Notes: a model not told the origin generated them from the sequence alone. 28,755 nt of DNA from TMED69 sp036130055 (GCA_036130055.1 JAYYOR010000006.1:1-28755), one strand, 5' to 3'; shown: positions 7,431 to 15,088, numbered from the stretch's first letter. Made by a program: numbers and translations.

Positions 7431-8489
7431 CTATTTTTTTGCTTCTAGAACCATATTTGTTGGAGTTTCACCTACTCGACGCACGGTCGAAAAGTTTCCC
7501 TCCTTCAACACCTCTGTTAATCTAGCCTGTCCGGCCTGGGCTCCGAGACACAGCCCTACCTCTTGGGCCCTTGAAGCCGGCACACATATTGTGGTTGAAA
7601 TTCCATAGAATATTCCAGCTAACAAATTAAGATTTTCGGCCAGCGAGTCACCTGAAATTGGCTCGACCACCATAAAAGTTCCGTCCTTGGCTAATATATT
7701 ATGTATTCTCCTAGAAACCCCGACAGGATCACCCATATCATGTAATGCGTCAAATATACAGGCTAGGTCGAAGCCAGATTCAGAAATATCTTTCGCATTA
7801 GACTCTATAAAAGTAACATTATCTAGCCTTTCTCTTTGCGCTGCCTCAGTTGCTAGCTTGATAGAGGGCGCATGAAAATCATAACCAAAAACTTCGGAAT
7901 TCGGAAAATGACGAGCAAGAAGCCGTGTTGACGAACCATGTCCACAACCTATATCGACGATTTTTCCTCCACTTTGAAGCTTTTCCTCTACGTTGTCTAA
8001 CAAGGGTATCCAATTATTCAAGAGATTAGCTTCATAACCAGCCCTAAAGAACCTATCTGTTCCACAAAACAAGCATGATGAGTGCTCCCCCCATTCTCTT
8101 CCTTCCCCTGATATAAACGTCTCAACCGCTTTATCGCATGTAACAAACTGGCTAATGATGGCCTCAAAAAAACCTTGCATACAAGTTTGTTCACCTTCCT
8201 TACAAAAGATCGCTGCTTGTTCTGGAGTTATACGAAACTTTCCTGAATCGTCATCATAATTCAAATAACCTAAAGCAGCATTAGAAGAAAGCCATTCGGT
8301 CAAATAGCGCCCATCAATATTAGTTTTGGCTGCCAATTCATTACTGGAACAAGGGCCGAATTCATCAAGAGCCTTATAAACTCCGGCCTTGTCGCCGATA
8401 TAAGCCATTAAGAGACCCACAGCACCCCCTACATTGCCTACTATTTGTTTTTGCAACATCTCCATCTTTGCTTGATCCAAATTTGGCAT
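7431..8489 (-). CDS. Winged-helix SAM-dependent methyltransferase (Rv2258c-like)
   Basis: A 352-residue class I methyltransferase. Residues about 20-95 look like the N-terminal winged-helix/dimerisation region of the Rv2258c-type family (VYKALDEFGPCSSNELAAKT, then RYLTEWLSSNAALGYL). The SAM motif I is VDIGCGHGSS (178-187), followed by the acidic motif II in VFGYDFHAPSI and FDLACIFDALHDMGDP as the motif IV region. The C-terminal part contains MVVEPISGDS. The enzyme carries at least ten cysteines, several close together (CLFCG at 139-143). The ribosome site is strong. It is first in a two-gene unit with the TonB receptor, so it may modify a ligand that the receptor imports; that link is inference. 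The substrate is unknown. Confidence 0.85.
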   Translation of the reverse strand: MPNLDQAKMEMLQKQIVGNVGGAVGLLMAYIGDKAGVYKALDEFGPCSSNELAAKTNIDGRYLTEWLSSNAALGYLNYDDDSGKFRITPEQAAIFCKEGEQTCMQGFFEAIISQFVTCDKAVETFISGEGREWGEHSSCLFCGTDRFFRAGYEANLLNNWIPLLDNVEEKLQSGGKIVDIGCGHGSSTRLLARHFPNSEVFGYDFHAPSIKLATEAAQRERLDNVTFIESNAKDISESGFDLACIFDALHDMGDPVGVSRRIHNILAKDGTFMVVEPISGDSLAENLNLLAGIFYGISTTICVPASRAQEVGLCLGAQAGQARLTEVLKEGNFSTVRRVGETPTNMVLEAKK

Positions 8490-8493
8490 ATAT

Positions 8494-8520
8494 ACTCCTC
8501 CCTAGACTTATCGTTCTAGG
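8494..8520 (-). promoter_or_regulatory. Strong RBS preceded by a dyad in the methyltransferase leader
   Basis: On the minus strand GGGAGGAG (complement of 8494-8502) stands about 5 nt before the ATG. Overlapping its upstream edge is an inverted repeat, CCTAGA at 8501-8506 and TCTAGG at 8515-8520 with an 8-nt spacer. Pairing of the arms would occlude part of the ribosome site; alternatively the dyad is an operator in the 83-nt divergent region. Confidence 0.5.
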
Positions 8521-8572
8521 TATTTATAAAACTTTTAGTAATATATCACGAATTCCGAGGCTCCTAAATAAA

Positions 8573-9001
8573 ATGACGAACACCAATTTAGCTACAATAT
8601 TATTAATCATAAGCATTTACCTGTTTGGCTTTACTGCAAAGGCCAACGTGATAAAATTTTTACCAAACCTGAATCTTCCATCAGCGGGATACCTAACAAT
8701 CAACAACAAAAGCAATGAAGACCTTGAAATAACTAGCGTAAAAAGCGAATACTTCAAAAAAATTGAGATTCATAAATCCACCACAAAAAATAATCACACC
8801 TCAATGCATCCAGTCAAAACACTTAAAATTCCGGCAAAAAAAAGTATAGAGCTGAAACCTGGAGGCATACATTTAATGCTCTTTGAACCAGTAGATAAAC
8901 TGGAGCATAATAAAGAAATTAAATTAAACTTTTTAGATAAAAATGAAAATATAGTTTTTCATGCGATACTTCGTTTAAAAAACCGAACCAAAGATCTCTG
9001 A
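8573..9001 (+). CDS. PCu(A)C-type periplasmic copper chaperone
   Basis: A 142-residue protein from the ATG at 8573, which is followed by a proper signal peptide (TNTNLATILLIISIYL, cleavage near AKA-N); an in-frame start at 8468 would add an implausible extension. The cupredoxin-like PCu(A)C domain shows PSAGYLTINNKSNEDLEI and the metal motif M-x21-H-x-M exactly (Met in NHTSMHP, then GGIHLML). The first half of the motif is altered: HK stands where HM is usual, and the following Met is one residue closer. Family members bind Cu(I) and deliver it to the CuA site of cytochrome oxidase. It is the first gene of a tight four-gene run. GAGG at 8557-8560 is a long-spaced ribosome site. Confidence 0.82.
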   Translation: MTNTNLATILLIISIYLFGFTAKANVIKFLPNLNLPSAGYLTINNKSNEDLEITSVKSEYFKKIEIHKSTTKNNHTSMHPVKTLKIPAKKSIELKPGGIHLMLFEPVDKLEHNKEIKLNFLDKNENIVFHAILRLKNRTKDL

Positions 9002-9009
9002 AATATATC

Positions 9010-9942
9010 ATGGGCTTGTTATTAAATGGTAAATGGACAGAAGATGAACCTTCAGACCTGAAAAGAAATAGTAAGAATGTTCGATTTTCGAAAGGTTTCT
9101 CCAGCTTCGTTTGCAAAGAGGACCCGATCTTTTTACCAGAAAAAAATAGATACCTTTTGTTAGTCAACTATACTTGCCCCTGGTCTCATCTCACCATGAT
9201 AGGGCGCGTTCTTAAAGGACTTCAAACAACCATACCCTTAGTTTTTCTAAACCCTGTAAAAGGTCCAAGATCGTGGCGTTTCTATGGAGAAAAATTTGAC
9301 ACTGCTATTCAAGCTAGTCATCTTTATGAATTGTATATACACAGTAAAAAAGATTTTACTGGCAGGGTTACTATTCCCGTGCTTTGGGATCAAAAAAATA
9401 AAATAATTGTAAACAACAATTCATCCGAGATACTGCAAATGTTTGATACTTCATTTGAACCGTCTGCTGAAGACAGTGTTTATTCTCTTAATCCAAAAAA
9501 GTGTTCGCTCAAATCAGCTAGACTAAACCGTTTCATTTCGAATTACATAAACGATGGAATCTATCGTTGTTTGCTCTCAAAAACCGATGTGGAAAAAAAA
9601 AGTTCTGAAAGGTTTTTTTTTAAATCATTAACTTTCCTTGACTCTGATCTTCAAAAGCGACGATATTTAGTAGACGAAATACCAACAGAGGCAGACTGGA
9701 GACTTTTTGTAACACTAATTCGATTTGAATTAATTTACTCAAATTTATTTTTTAGAAAAAGGCAAACCCTTTATAAATTTAAAAATATCCAAGATTATCT
9801 GAAAAGATTATTTTTTTACCCGCAAATTTCTACTACGATCGATTTTCATAAAATGGTAAGAGGCTACTACGGGACATTGGGGAAAAAAGAGGACGAGTCA
9901 AAGACAATTGAATTTATGAAAAAATTTAAAAAGGTTCTGTAG
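9010..9942 (+). CDS. Glutathionyl-hydroquinone reductase-like (Xi-class GST)
   Basis: A 310-residue protein of the YqjG/ECM4 group, which reduces glutathionyl-hydroquinones with glutathione. The thioredoxin-like half has the catalytic motif NYTCPWSH with C56, then GRVLKGL, FTGRVTIPVLWDQ and the glutathione-binding VNNNSSEILQMF. The helical half has LNRFISNYINDGIYRC and PTEADWRLFVTLIRFE. Differences from the usual family: the CPWxHR arginine is Leu, the HFKCN region reads LFFRKR, and the C-terminal P-x-GP tail is missing, so specificity or activity may differ. Two 9-nt homopolymer tracts (A9 at 9593-9601, T9 at 9613-9621) sit close together. It starts 8 nt after the copper chaperone. Confidence 0.82.
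   Translation: MGLLLNGKWTEDEPSDLKRNSKNVRFSKGFSSFVCKEDPIFLPEKNRYLLLVNYTCPWSHLTMIGRVLKGLQTTIPLVFLNPVKGPRSWRFYGEKFDTAIQASHLYELYIHSKKDFTGRVTIPVLWDQKNKIIVNNNSSEILQMFDTSFEPSAEDSVYSLNPKKCSLKSARLNRFISNYINDGIYRCLLSKTDVEKKSSERFFFKSLTFLDSDLQKRRYLVDEIPTEADWRLFVTLIRFELIYSNLFFRKRQTLYKFKNIQDYLKRLFFYPQISTTIDFHKMVRGYYGTLGKKEDESKTIEFMKKFKKVL
9593..9621 (+). repeat. Adjacent A9 and T9 tracts in coding sequence
   Basis: Nine A at 9593-9601 and nine T at 9613-9621, 11 nt apart, encode parts of VEKKSSERFFFKS in the reductase-like protein. They could also pair as a hairpin in the mRNA. Both frames are intact as given. Confidence 0.85.
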
Positions 9943-9943
9943 T

Positions 9944-10402
9944 ATGATTAAAAAAATTTTTATATGTTCTGTGATTTTTATGGGAATCCTAAGCGTGTTT
10001 TTCCTTCACGAGAAAACATTGGTCGACTTTTACAGCTTAAAATGTACGCACAAAGATTTTAGCGATGTGCAGAAACGGGTTATGCTCAAAAAACGGTTAT
10101 TCAGTAAATTGCCATTAACAATCTTTGAAGAGCCTTGGCATTCAAAAAAGTTCGATAAAACGATTACAGTCCAACAACTATCTCCCCTTGGGACACTTAG
10201 TGAAGCCAACACAGAATTTCTTATTTTTACCCCTAAATCTAATAGTGAAATCGTTTCAATTAAAATCAATAGGAACTCATTGGAACTTACAATTCAGGGA
10301 GACGGCACACGTTCTTACTTCTGCGAAAAGAAATCTCCTGATAGTTTATATTTTGAAATAGAAGAAGAGCTAATCAAGACAAAAAGAAAGATCCAAATTT
10401 AA
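9944..10402 (+). CDS. Membrane-anchored protein of unknown function
   Basis: A 152-residue protein with one N-terminal hydrophobic segment (residues 4-21), either an uncleaved anchor or a signal peptide, and a basic C-terminus (KTKRKIQI). The body looks like a small beta-rich periplasmic domain with two cysteines (in KCTHK and YFCEK). I do not recognise the family. It starts one base after the stop of the reductase-like gene and lies 14 nt before the cNMP-binding gene, so it belongs to the same operon and is probably co-translated. Confidence 0.65.
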   Translation: MIKKIFICSVIFMGILSVFFLHEKTLVDFYSLKCTHKDFSDVQKRVMLKKRLFSKLPLTIFEEPWHSKKFDKTITVQQLSPLGTLSEANTEFLIFTPKSNSEIVSIKINRNSLELTIQGDGTRSYFCEKKSPDSLYFEIEEELIKTKRKIQI

Positions 10403-10416
10403 ATCACGTCAAGAAA

Positions 10417-11070
10417 TTGTACGATATCCAAATACTAATCATTGGACATTTGTCTTTCGCCGCTGCAGCTTTTTCCTTTTTAATGAAAGATATAGTTTCG
10501 CTTAGATTGATTGCAATCATTTCAAGTATTTTAGGTATAGTTTATAATTTTTTTGTAGCTGATGAACCGCTTTGGCTTGTTATATCTTGGCTTGGGATTT
10601 TTATTATTATTAATTCCTTTCAAATTATTCATGTGTTCCTAGAACCTAGAATGATTAAGCTTTCCGGGCAAGAATTGAATATCCGAAATAACTTTTTTCA
10701 AGAATTATCTTTAACTCAATTTAACAAGATTATTAAATTGAGCAATACGCAAACCGTTGCTAAAAACTCGTATATCCTTAAGAAAAACCAGCCGGTTCTA
10801 GAATTAAGACTCATTCTGTCTGGAGAAGTAAGTATTGAAGAGAAAGGTAGAGCTATATCGTCCCTTAAAGCAGGTGCTTTCATAGGGGAGGTATCTTTTA
10901 TGTCTGGCTCCCGTGCTACAGCCGATGTGCGTACACTCGAGGAAACATCTGTAATCTCATGGAATCAATCTAATCTAAGACGTCTGTTAATAGCAAACCC
11001 ATCCCTTCACTTGCTGTTTAACCAAATAATTAACAGTGATCTAGCTAAAAAGTTAAGTTTCAAAGCGTAG
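10417..11070 (+). CDS. Three-TM cyclic-nucleotide-binding (Popeye-like) protein
   Basis: A 217-residue protein with three hydrophobic segments (about 5-22, 29-47 and 52-73), then a cyclic-nucleotide-binding domain (about 93-205). The phosphate-binding cassette is recognisable: FIGEVSFMSGSRATADV at 155-171, with G157-E158 and R166. The arrangement of three TM helices and one cNMP domain matches the Popeye-domain architecture, whose bacterial members are poorly studied; vertebrate POPDC proteins bind cAMP at the membrane. The start is a TTG at 10417 and is needed to include the first TM helix; the first ATG would fall at codon 23. It is last in the copper-chaperone operon, suggesting a membrane sensor of cAMP or a related nucleotide tied to that function (inference). 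Confidence 0.82.
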   Translation: MYDIQILIIGHLSFAAAAFSFLMKDIVSLRLIAIISSILGIVYNFFVADEPLWLVISWLGIFIIINSFQIIHVFLEPRMIKLSGQELNIRNNFFQELSLTQFNKIIKLSNTQTVAKNSYILKKNQPVLELRLILSGEVSIEEKGRAISSLKAGAFIGEVSFMSGSRATADVRTLEETSVISWNQSNLRRLLIANPSLHLLFNQIINSDLAKKLSFKA

Positions 11071-11178
11071 AGTTATTTTAAATAATTATTTAGTTGATGA
11101 GTATCTAATTTAATAAGTGGCATTCTTACAATTATTGTAGATATGTTTTAAACTTAACTGAGACAATTTAGAAAGGCT

Positions 11179-12531
11179 ATGGCGGTGAGTATGCAAGATA
11201 ACCCAACCTTTAATCTATGTGGTTACGAACTCAGGGTCCAGGACTATCAACAAATATTGTACTGGGCTCGCAAAATCAATATGGATCCGGAAAATATCAT
11301 AGAAAGACTGGAAGATAGTGAGCTACAAGTCTTTGACGGGGAGACCATTAAATTTGAAATACGAGGAACAGCTATAACTTCGCTTGTTTGGGATTTTCAA
11401 CTTTTACCAACAAACGATTTCGGTTGGTTGGATGAGCTTTCAATAAGTAATCTAGCTTTAAAAAATAATAAATCTTCATTCGATGCCAAATTTAATCTGC
11501 CTACGCTTCAGAAACTCTATTGCTCTGAAAATAAACTATCATCCATTGACGTAACTCAAGCACATGATTTATTTTTAATTGATTGTGCTGATAATAATAT
11601 CCAAGAACTAGACATCACCAAATGTCATAGTCTAAAAACTCTAAGATGTAATAATAACAAGATCAAAACATTGAATATTGAAAATCTTAATTCCTTAGAG
11701 GAGCTTAACGTAAGTTATAATGAAGGGCTCACAGATCTAAATTTTGCGAGACGTCCAAATATAAAAAACTTATCATGCGCTGGACTCAACCTAAAAACCG
11801 TGGAATTGGAAGGAATGTCTAATCTCAACTATTTAGACTGTAGTCTAAACAACATTACCGAAATTGACCTCTCCAAAGTGCCCCAGCTTGTCTGGCTAGA
11901 TTGTAAAGAAAATAATATCGCAACGATAGATTTGCGGTATCTTCCCAACCTAACAGGATTAGATTGCAAAAGTAATCAAATAACCAATTTAGATTTTTCT
12001 TCTTCTACCAACATCACGTGGATTGATTGTAGTAAAAACAAGTTACAACAACTTGATATCTCACTACTTACCGATCTTACTTGGATACAATGCAAAGAAA
12101 ATCTTTTATTTGACATTAATCTGCCAAAAAAATCAAAACTGAGGGAGCTGCTTTGCGAAAATAATAAACTACACTCACTTCCGATACATGACTGCAAACT
12201 TCTTAACGAACTAGTATGTAGTAATAACACATTAACAATATTGGATCTTAGAGGGAATGACAACCTAATCCATATAGATTGCCATAATAATAAAATTAAA
12301 AAGATCGAGCTGCCAGAGAGCAATAAACTCAACTATCTTGATTGCAAAAAAAATCGGTTGGAAACAATCAATTTCTGGGAAACACCTAATATCAGAATTC
12401 TCAACATTTCAGTTAACCCGATTGACTGTATTGATATCAGAGGGCTGGAGGAGTTAAAAAAATTAATTAAGGACCCATGTGTAGTGGTGAAACATCGAAT
12501 TGATCAAAAGATCGCTAAAAGCAACAAATAA
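11179..12531 (+). CDS. Leucine-rich-repeat protein with a cysteine ladder
   Basis: A 450-residue protein with no signal peptide or membrane segment, predicted cytoplasmic. From about residue 107 to 435 it consists of some fifteen 21-residue leucine-rich repeats of the form LxxLdCxxNxIxxldlsxxxn (for example LVWLDCKENNIATIDLR). Position 6 of the repeat is Cys in 13 of 15 copies, giving a column of cysteines on one face of the solenoid. Residues 1-105 are a separate small domain (YELRVQDYQQILYWARKIN). It stops one base before the fimT ATG, so it appears to be the first gene of the minor pilin operon. A second ATG lies at 11191; the GAAAGG is closer to the first. Function unknown: a binding scaffold, possibly for pilus assembly or an unlinked role. 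Confidence 0.85.
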   Translation: MAVSMQDNPTFNLCGYELRVQDYQQILYWARKINMDPENIIERLEDSELQVFDGETIKFEIRGTAITSLVWDFQLLPTNDFGWLDELSISNLALKNNKSSFDAKFNLPTLQKLYCSENKLSSIDVTQAHDLFLIDCADNNIQELDITKCHSLKTLRCNNNKIKTLNIENLNSLEELNVSYNEGLTDLNFARRPNIKNLSCAGLNLKTVELEGMSNLNYLDCSLNNITEIDLSKVPQLVWLDCKENNIATIDLRYLPNLTGLDCKSNQITNLDFSSSTNITWIDCSKNKLQQLDISLLTDLTWIQCKENLLFDINLPKKSKLRELLCENNKLHSLPIHDCKLLNELVCSNNTLTILDLRGNDNLIHIDCHNNKIKKIELPESNKLNYLDCKKNRLETINFWETPNIRILNISVNPIDCIDIRGLEELKKLIKDPCVVVKHRIDQKIAKSNK

Positions 12532-12532
12532 C

Positions 12533-13048
12533 ATGAAGTTAAACATGGACCATTCCTATCCAAAAAAGGAAACAGGTTTTACCATAATGGAACTTATGAT
12601 CGCATTAGCTATCGTTGGAATTATTACCGTGATCGGCATTCCCAGTATGGCTCAATTTCTCGCCTCTAGCCGAACTGATTCTCAGATCAACGACTTTCTA
12701 ACAACAATCAGAGAAGCCCGTACTTCCGCCATGAAATTAAATTCCGCAACAATAATCAGTCCAATAAGTGGTGATTGGACTTCAGGATGGCAAATGGGAT
12801 TAGATTCAAATGGTGATGGAGCTATTGATTCTATTTTAAGAGAATCCCTCGTGGCCAAAAACGAATTACAATTCGACTCGATACCGAGCTTTATTAACTT
12901 CGACGCCCGCGGAAGGGCAGACCCAACACTAATTTCTATAACCCCTTTAAGATGTGGGACAACAAATCCGCGTAGAGACATTGATGTAACCTTCGCTGGG
13001 TACATTGATATAACCAGATGCTCATGCGGTTCGGTACCATGCCCATGA
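12533..13048 (+). CDS. fimT: Type IV pilus minor pilin FimT/FimU (GspH-like)
   Basis: A 171-residue prepilin. The class III leader ends KKETG-FTIMELMIALAI: Gly at -1 and Phe at +1 for cleavage and methylation by PilD, and Glu at +5 for assembly. The hydrophobic N-terminal helix is followed by a GspH/FimT-type body with the typical tail-end cysteines (MRCSCGSVPC-like end). An EF-hand-like DSNGDGAID lies near residue 93. I chose the ATG at 12533, just after the LRR stop; the ATG at 12545 is an alternative and gives a shorter leader. It is the first of the canonical minor pilins that prime pilus assembly. The next gene begins at its stop codon. Confidence 0.88.
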   Translation: MKLNMDHSYPKKETGFTIMELMIALAIVGIITVIGIPSMAQFLASSRTDSQINDFLTTIREARTSAMKLNSATIISPISGDWTSGWQMGLDSNGDGAIDSILRESLVAKNELQFDSIPSFINFDARGRADPTLISITPLRCGTTNPRRDIDVTFAGYIDITRCSCGSVPCP

Positions 13049-13488
13049 GCAGCTTTGCACATAGAATGGAAGGTTTTACGCTTGTCGAATTTTTAGTGGC
13101 CCTTCTTATTTTTGCAATTGGCATACTTTCTTTAACAGCATTGCAAATGCGAGTCTTAAGAGGTGACATTAGTGCTTATAATTATGCACAAGCGATTCAG
13201 GTCGCTTATTCAATGATGGATCGACTTCGAAGCAACCGTAATTCTGCAATTTCTGGTAACTATAATATTACAGACGTGAGCGAAATTATTGATGGAGATG
13301 GACTGCCTCCACTAGCTGATGACGACTTAGCGACCTGGAGAGACAATGAGCTTAATTTACTACCGTCCCCAAACGCCACTATATCTTGCGACCCATCAGG
13401 CCTTTGCTCTGTAACCGTGAGCTGGGAGGACTCGCAGGGAGACAGTAATGTTCCGGTACAAAGTACTACCTTAAATTCAAATATATAA
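13045..13488 (+). CDS. pilV: Minor pilin PilV
   Basis: A 147-residue prepilin with a short leader and the processing site RMEG-FTLVEFLVALLIFAIG. PilV-type features follow: SLTALQMRVLRG after the TM helix, then AIQVAYSMMDRLRSNR, a D-rich stretch with DDDLATWRD, and a terminal Cys pair (SCDPSGLC). The start is the ATG at 13045, which overlaps the fimT stop as ATGA; earlier in-frame ATGs at 13018-13039 would lie inside fimT. It takes part with FimT, PilW, PilX and PilY1 in the tip/priming complex. Confidence 0.9.
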   Translation: MSSFAHRMEGFTLVEFLVALLIFAIGILSLTALQMRVLRGDISAYNYAQAIQVAYSMMDRLRSNRNSAISGNYNITDVSEIIDGDGLPPLADDDLATWRDNELNLLPSPNATISCDPSGLCSVTVSWEDSQGDSNVPVQSTTLNSNI

Positions 13489-14577
13489 ATGAAAAGCATA
13501 AATAAGCAAAGAGGTTTCACTTTGATTGAGTTGATGATAGTACTCGCTTTGAGCTCGCTATTAATGCTGGCGGTGATTCAGATTTTTTCGGCTAATTCTC
13601 AAAACTTCAGGTTCAGCATTGCATTTTCTAGAATGCAAGAAAATGGCAGGCTAGCACTAGACGAACTTGCTAGAGATGTAAGAATGGCGGGCTTTTTCGG
13701 TTGCGCAAGCCGACAACAAATCTCAATAAATTCTGTAGCAACAAATAATCCTCCAGATGTCAATCCGAATCAGCATATCTTAGGTTTCGACGGTGGAGAT
13801 GGTTTTAATACAATCGGAGCTTCAATTGTTGACAACAGAGCTCGACCGCTCACGATTTGCAATACCTCAAGGGGAAATGTAAATGCCTGTCGAGTAAGTG
13901 ACATCTTGCAGATTATAAGAGGAGCTGACACTATCGGCGTTACAACCACCCCTATGTCGACCCCCACTGATCCGATAAATATAAGTGCGAACGACATGAA
14001 CACTCTCAGGCCCCAATTAAGTACAAGCGGCTCCCCACCTTCGGAGGAAGATTTGGTTGTCATCACCGACTGCCAACAATCTGATCTTTTTAGAAGCAAT
14101 GTTGTAACAGCAACAACCATAACCCCAAATAATTCTCTGCAAAAAGCGTATCCCGCGGATAGTTTTATTATACCATTAGTTGGCGCCACTTATTTTCTAG
14201 CAACCGATAACAGAGATAAAAACGGGGATGGAGTTATAGATGAAGTAGCTACTTTATACCGAATTGGTATATTTGATGAAAATAGCGCACCTTCAGCTAT
14301 TCCGATAGCGAGGGGAGTTGAATCTATTCAAATTCAATTTGGTGAAAATATTCAAGGAGATGAGTTCGCAGATGTATACAGGTCCTCGGCTTCTGCAGTA
14401 ACCGACTTCACCAAAGTTGTCAGTATCCGGATAGGGATTTTATTAAAAAGTGAGCAAGATTTCTTGACAGATGCGCCAATTCCAGTAACGTTTATGGGAG
14501 ATAATTTTAACAATAATGACAGAAGATTAAGGCTCCAAATGTTTACCACAATAGGACTAAGAAATCGTGTCCCCTAA
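13489..14577 (+). CDS. pilW: Minor pilin PilW
   Basis: A 362-residue prepilin with the leader MKSINKQRG and the processing site RG-FTLIELMIVLALSS. The PilW hallmark MQENGRLALDELARDVRMAGFFGC lies at about residues 47-70 (read in two parts: MQENGRLALDEL and ARDVRMAGFFGC). Further on, FLATDNRDKNGDGVIDEVA carries an EF-hand-like loop, and the family pattern of a central VESIQIQFG strand follows. The ATG comes directly after the pilV TAA with no spacer, and the 3' end overlaps pilX by 11 nt. Confidence 0.92.
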   Translation: MKSINKQRGFTLIELMIVLALSSLLMLAVIQIFSANSQNFRFSIAFSRMQENGRLALDELARDVRMAGFFGCASRQQISINSVATNNPPDVNPNQHILGFDGGDGFNTIGASIVDNRARPLTICNTSRGNVNACRVSDILQIIRGADTIGVTTTPMSTPTDPINISANDMNTLRPQLSTSGSPPSEEDLVVITDCQQSDLFRSNVVTATTITPNNSLQKAYPADSFIIPLVGATYFLATDNRDKNGDGVIDEVATLYRIGIFDENSAPSAIPIARGVESIQIQFGENIQGDEFADVYRSSASAVTDFTKVVSIRIGILLKSEQDFLTDAPIPVTFMGDNFNNNDRRLRLQMFTTIGLRNRVP

Positions 14578-15088
14578 AACCATAGAGAAGGAAAGAGGAA
14601 TGGTTTTAGCAATTTCGTTGATAATAATGCTCATTCTAGCCATTTTGGGAAGCTCTGCTATAAAAACAACTGTTGTTCAAGAGAGAGCCACAGGCTTAAC
14701 AAGGAACAAACAGGTATCATTTGATAGTAGCGAAGCCGCCCTAAGGCTTGGAGAGATAAATGCGGATTCTATTTCAGTGGGCGCAGCAACCGACGGTTCG
14801 GTAGGACTTTGGCTACCAGATCCAACCAATCCTCGCTGGCTTAATGACAGTATTAAATCCTCATGGATTACACTACCAGGAGGAACTATTTCCAATGTAG
14901 TCGAACAACCGCAATACGTAATGGAATTCACGGGCTCTATTCCCCGAGATCAAAGCTGTGCCCTAGATGCCGAGGCGAGTGCAAATCAAGATTGCTGGCG
15001 ATACACCTACAGAATTACCGCTGAAGGAAAAGGTCAAAATAGCGACACCCTTTCCGCAGTTCAGTCTACAATATTATCACGCAAATAA
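14567..15088 (+). CDS. pilX: Minor pilin PilX
   Basis: A 173-residue PilX. The N-terminus VSPKTIEKERG-MVLAISLIIMLILAILG matches the family, where the residue after the cleavage-site Gly is not Phe and the usual E5 is absent. ssAIKTTVVQERATG and the following SFDSSEAALRLGE match the PilX helix. Two Cys near the end (CALDAEASANQDCWRY) fit the family disulfide. The start is a GTG at 14567 inside pilW, needed for the leader peptide. In other species PilX links the FimT-PilV-PilW core to PilY1. Confidence 0.9.
   Translation: MSPKTIEKERGMVLAISLIIMLILAILGSSAIKTTVVQERATGLTRNKQVSFDSSEAALRLGEINADSISVGAATDGSVGLWLPDPTNPRWLNDSIKSSWITLPGGTISNVVEQPQYVMEFTGSIPRDQSCALDAEASANQDCWRYTYRITAEGKGQNSDTLSAVQSTILSRK

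Noticed and set aside
11079..11092. Palindrome TAAATAATTATTTA after the cNMP-receptor gene
   Set aside because: Only A and T in an AT-rich spacer; no GC stem, so neither a terminator nor an operator can be argued.
12682..13062. Open frame of 126 codons on the minus strand
   Set aside because: A shadow of fimT; the prepilin signature on the plus strand decides the matter.
13770..14189. Open frame of 139 codons on the minus strand
   Set aside because: It lies wholly inside pilW, has no ribosome site or recognisable motif, and the pilW frame is clearly real.
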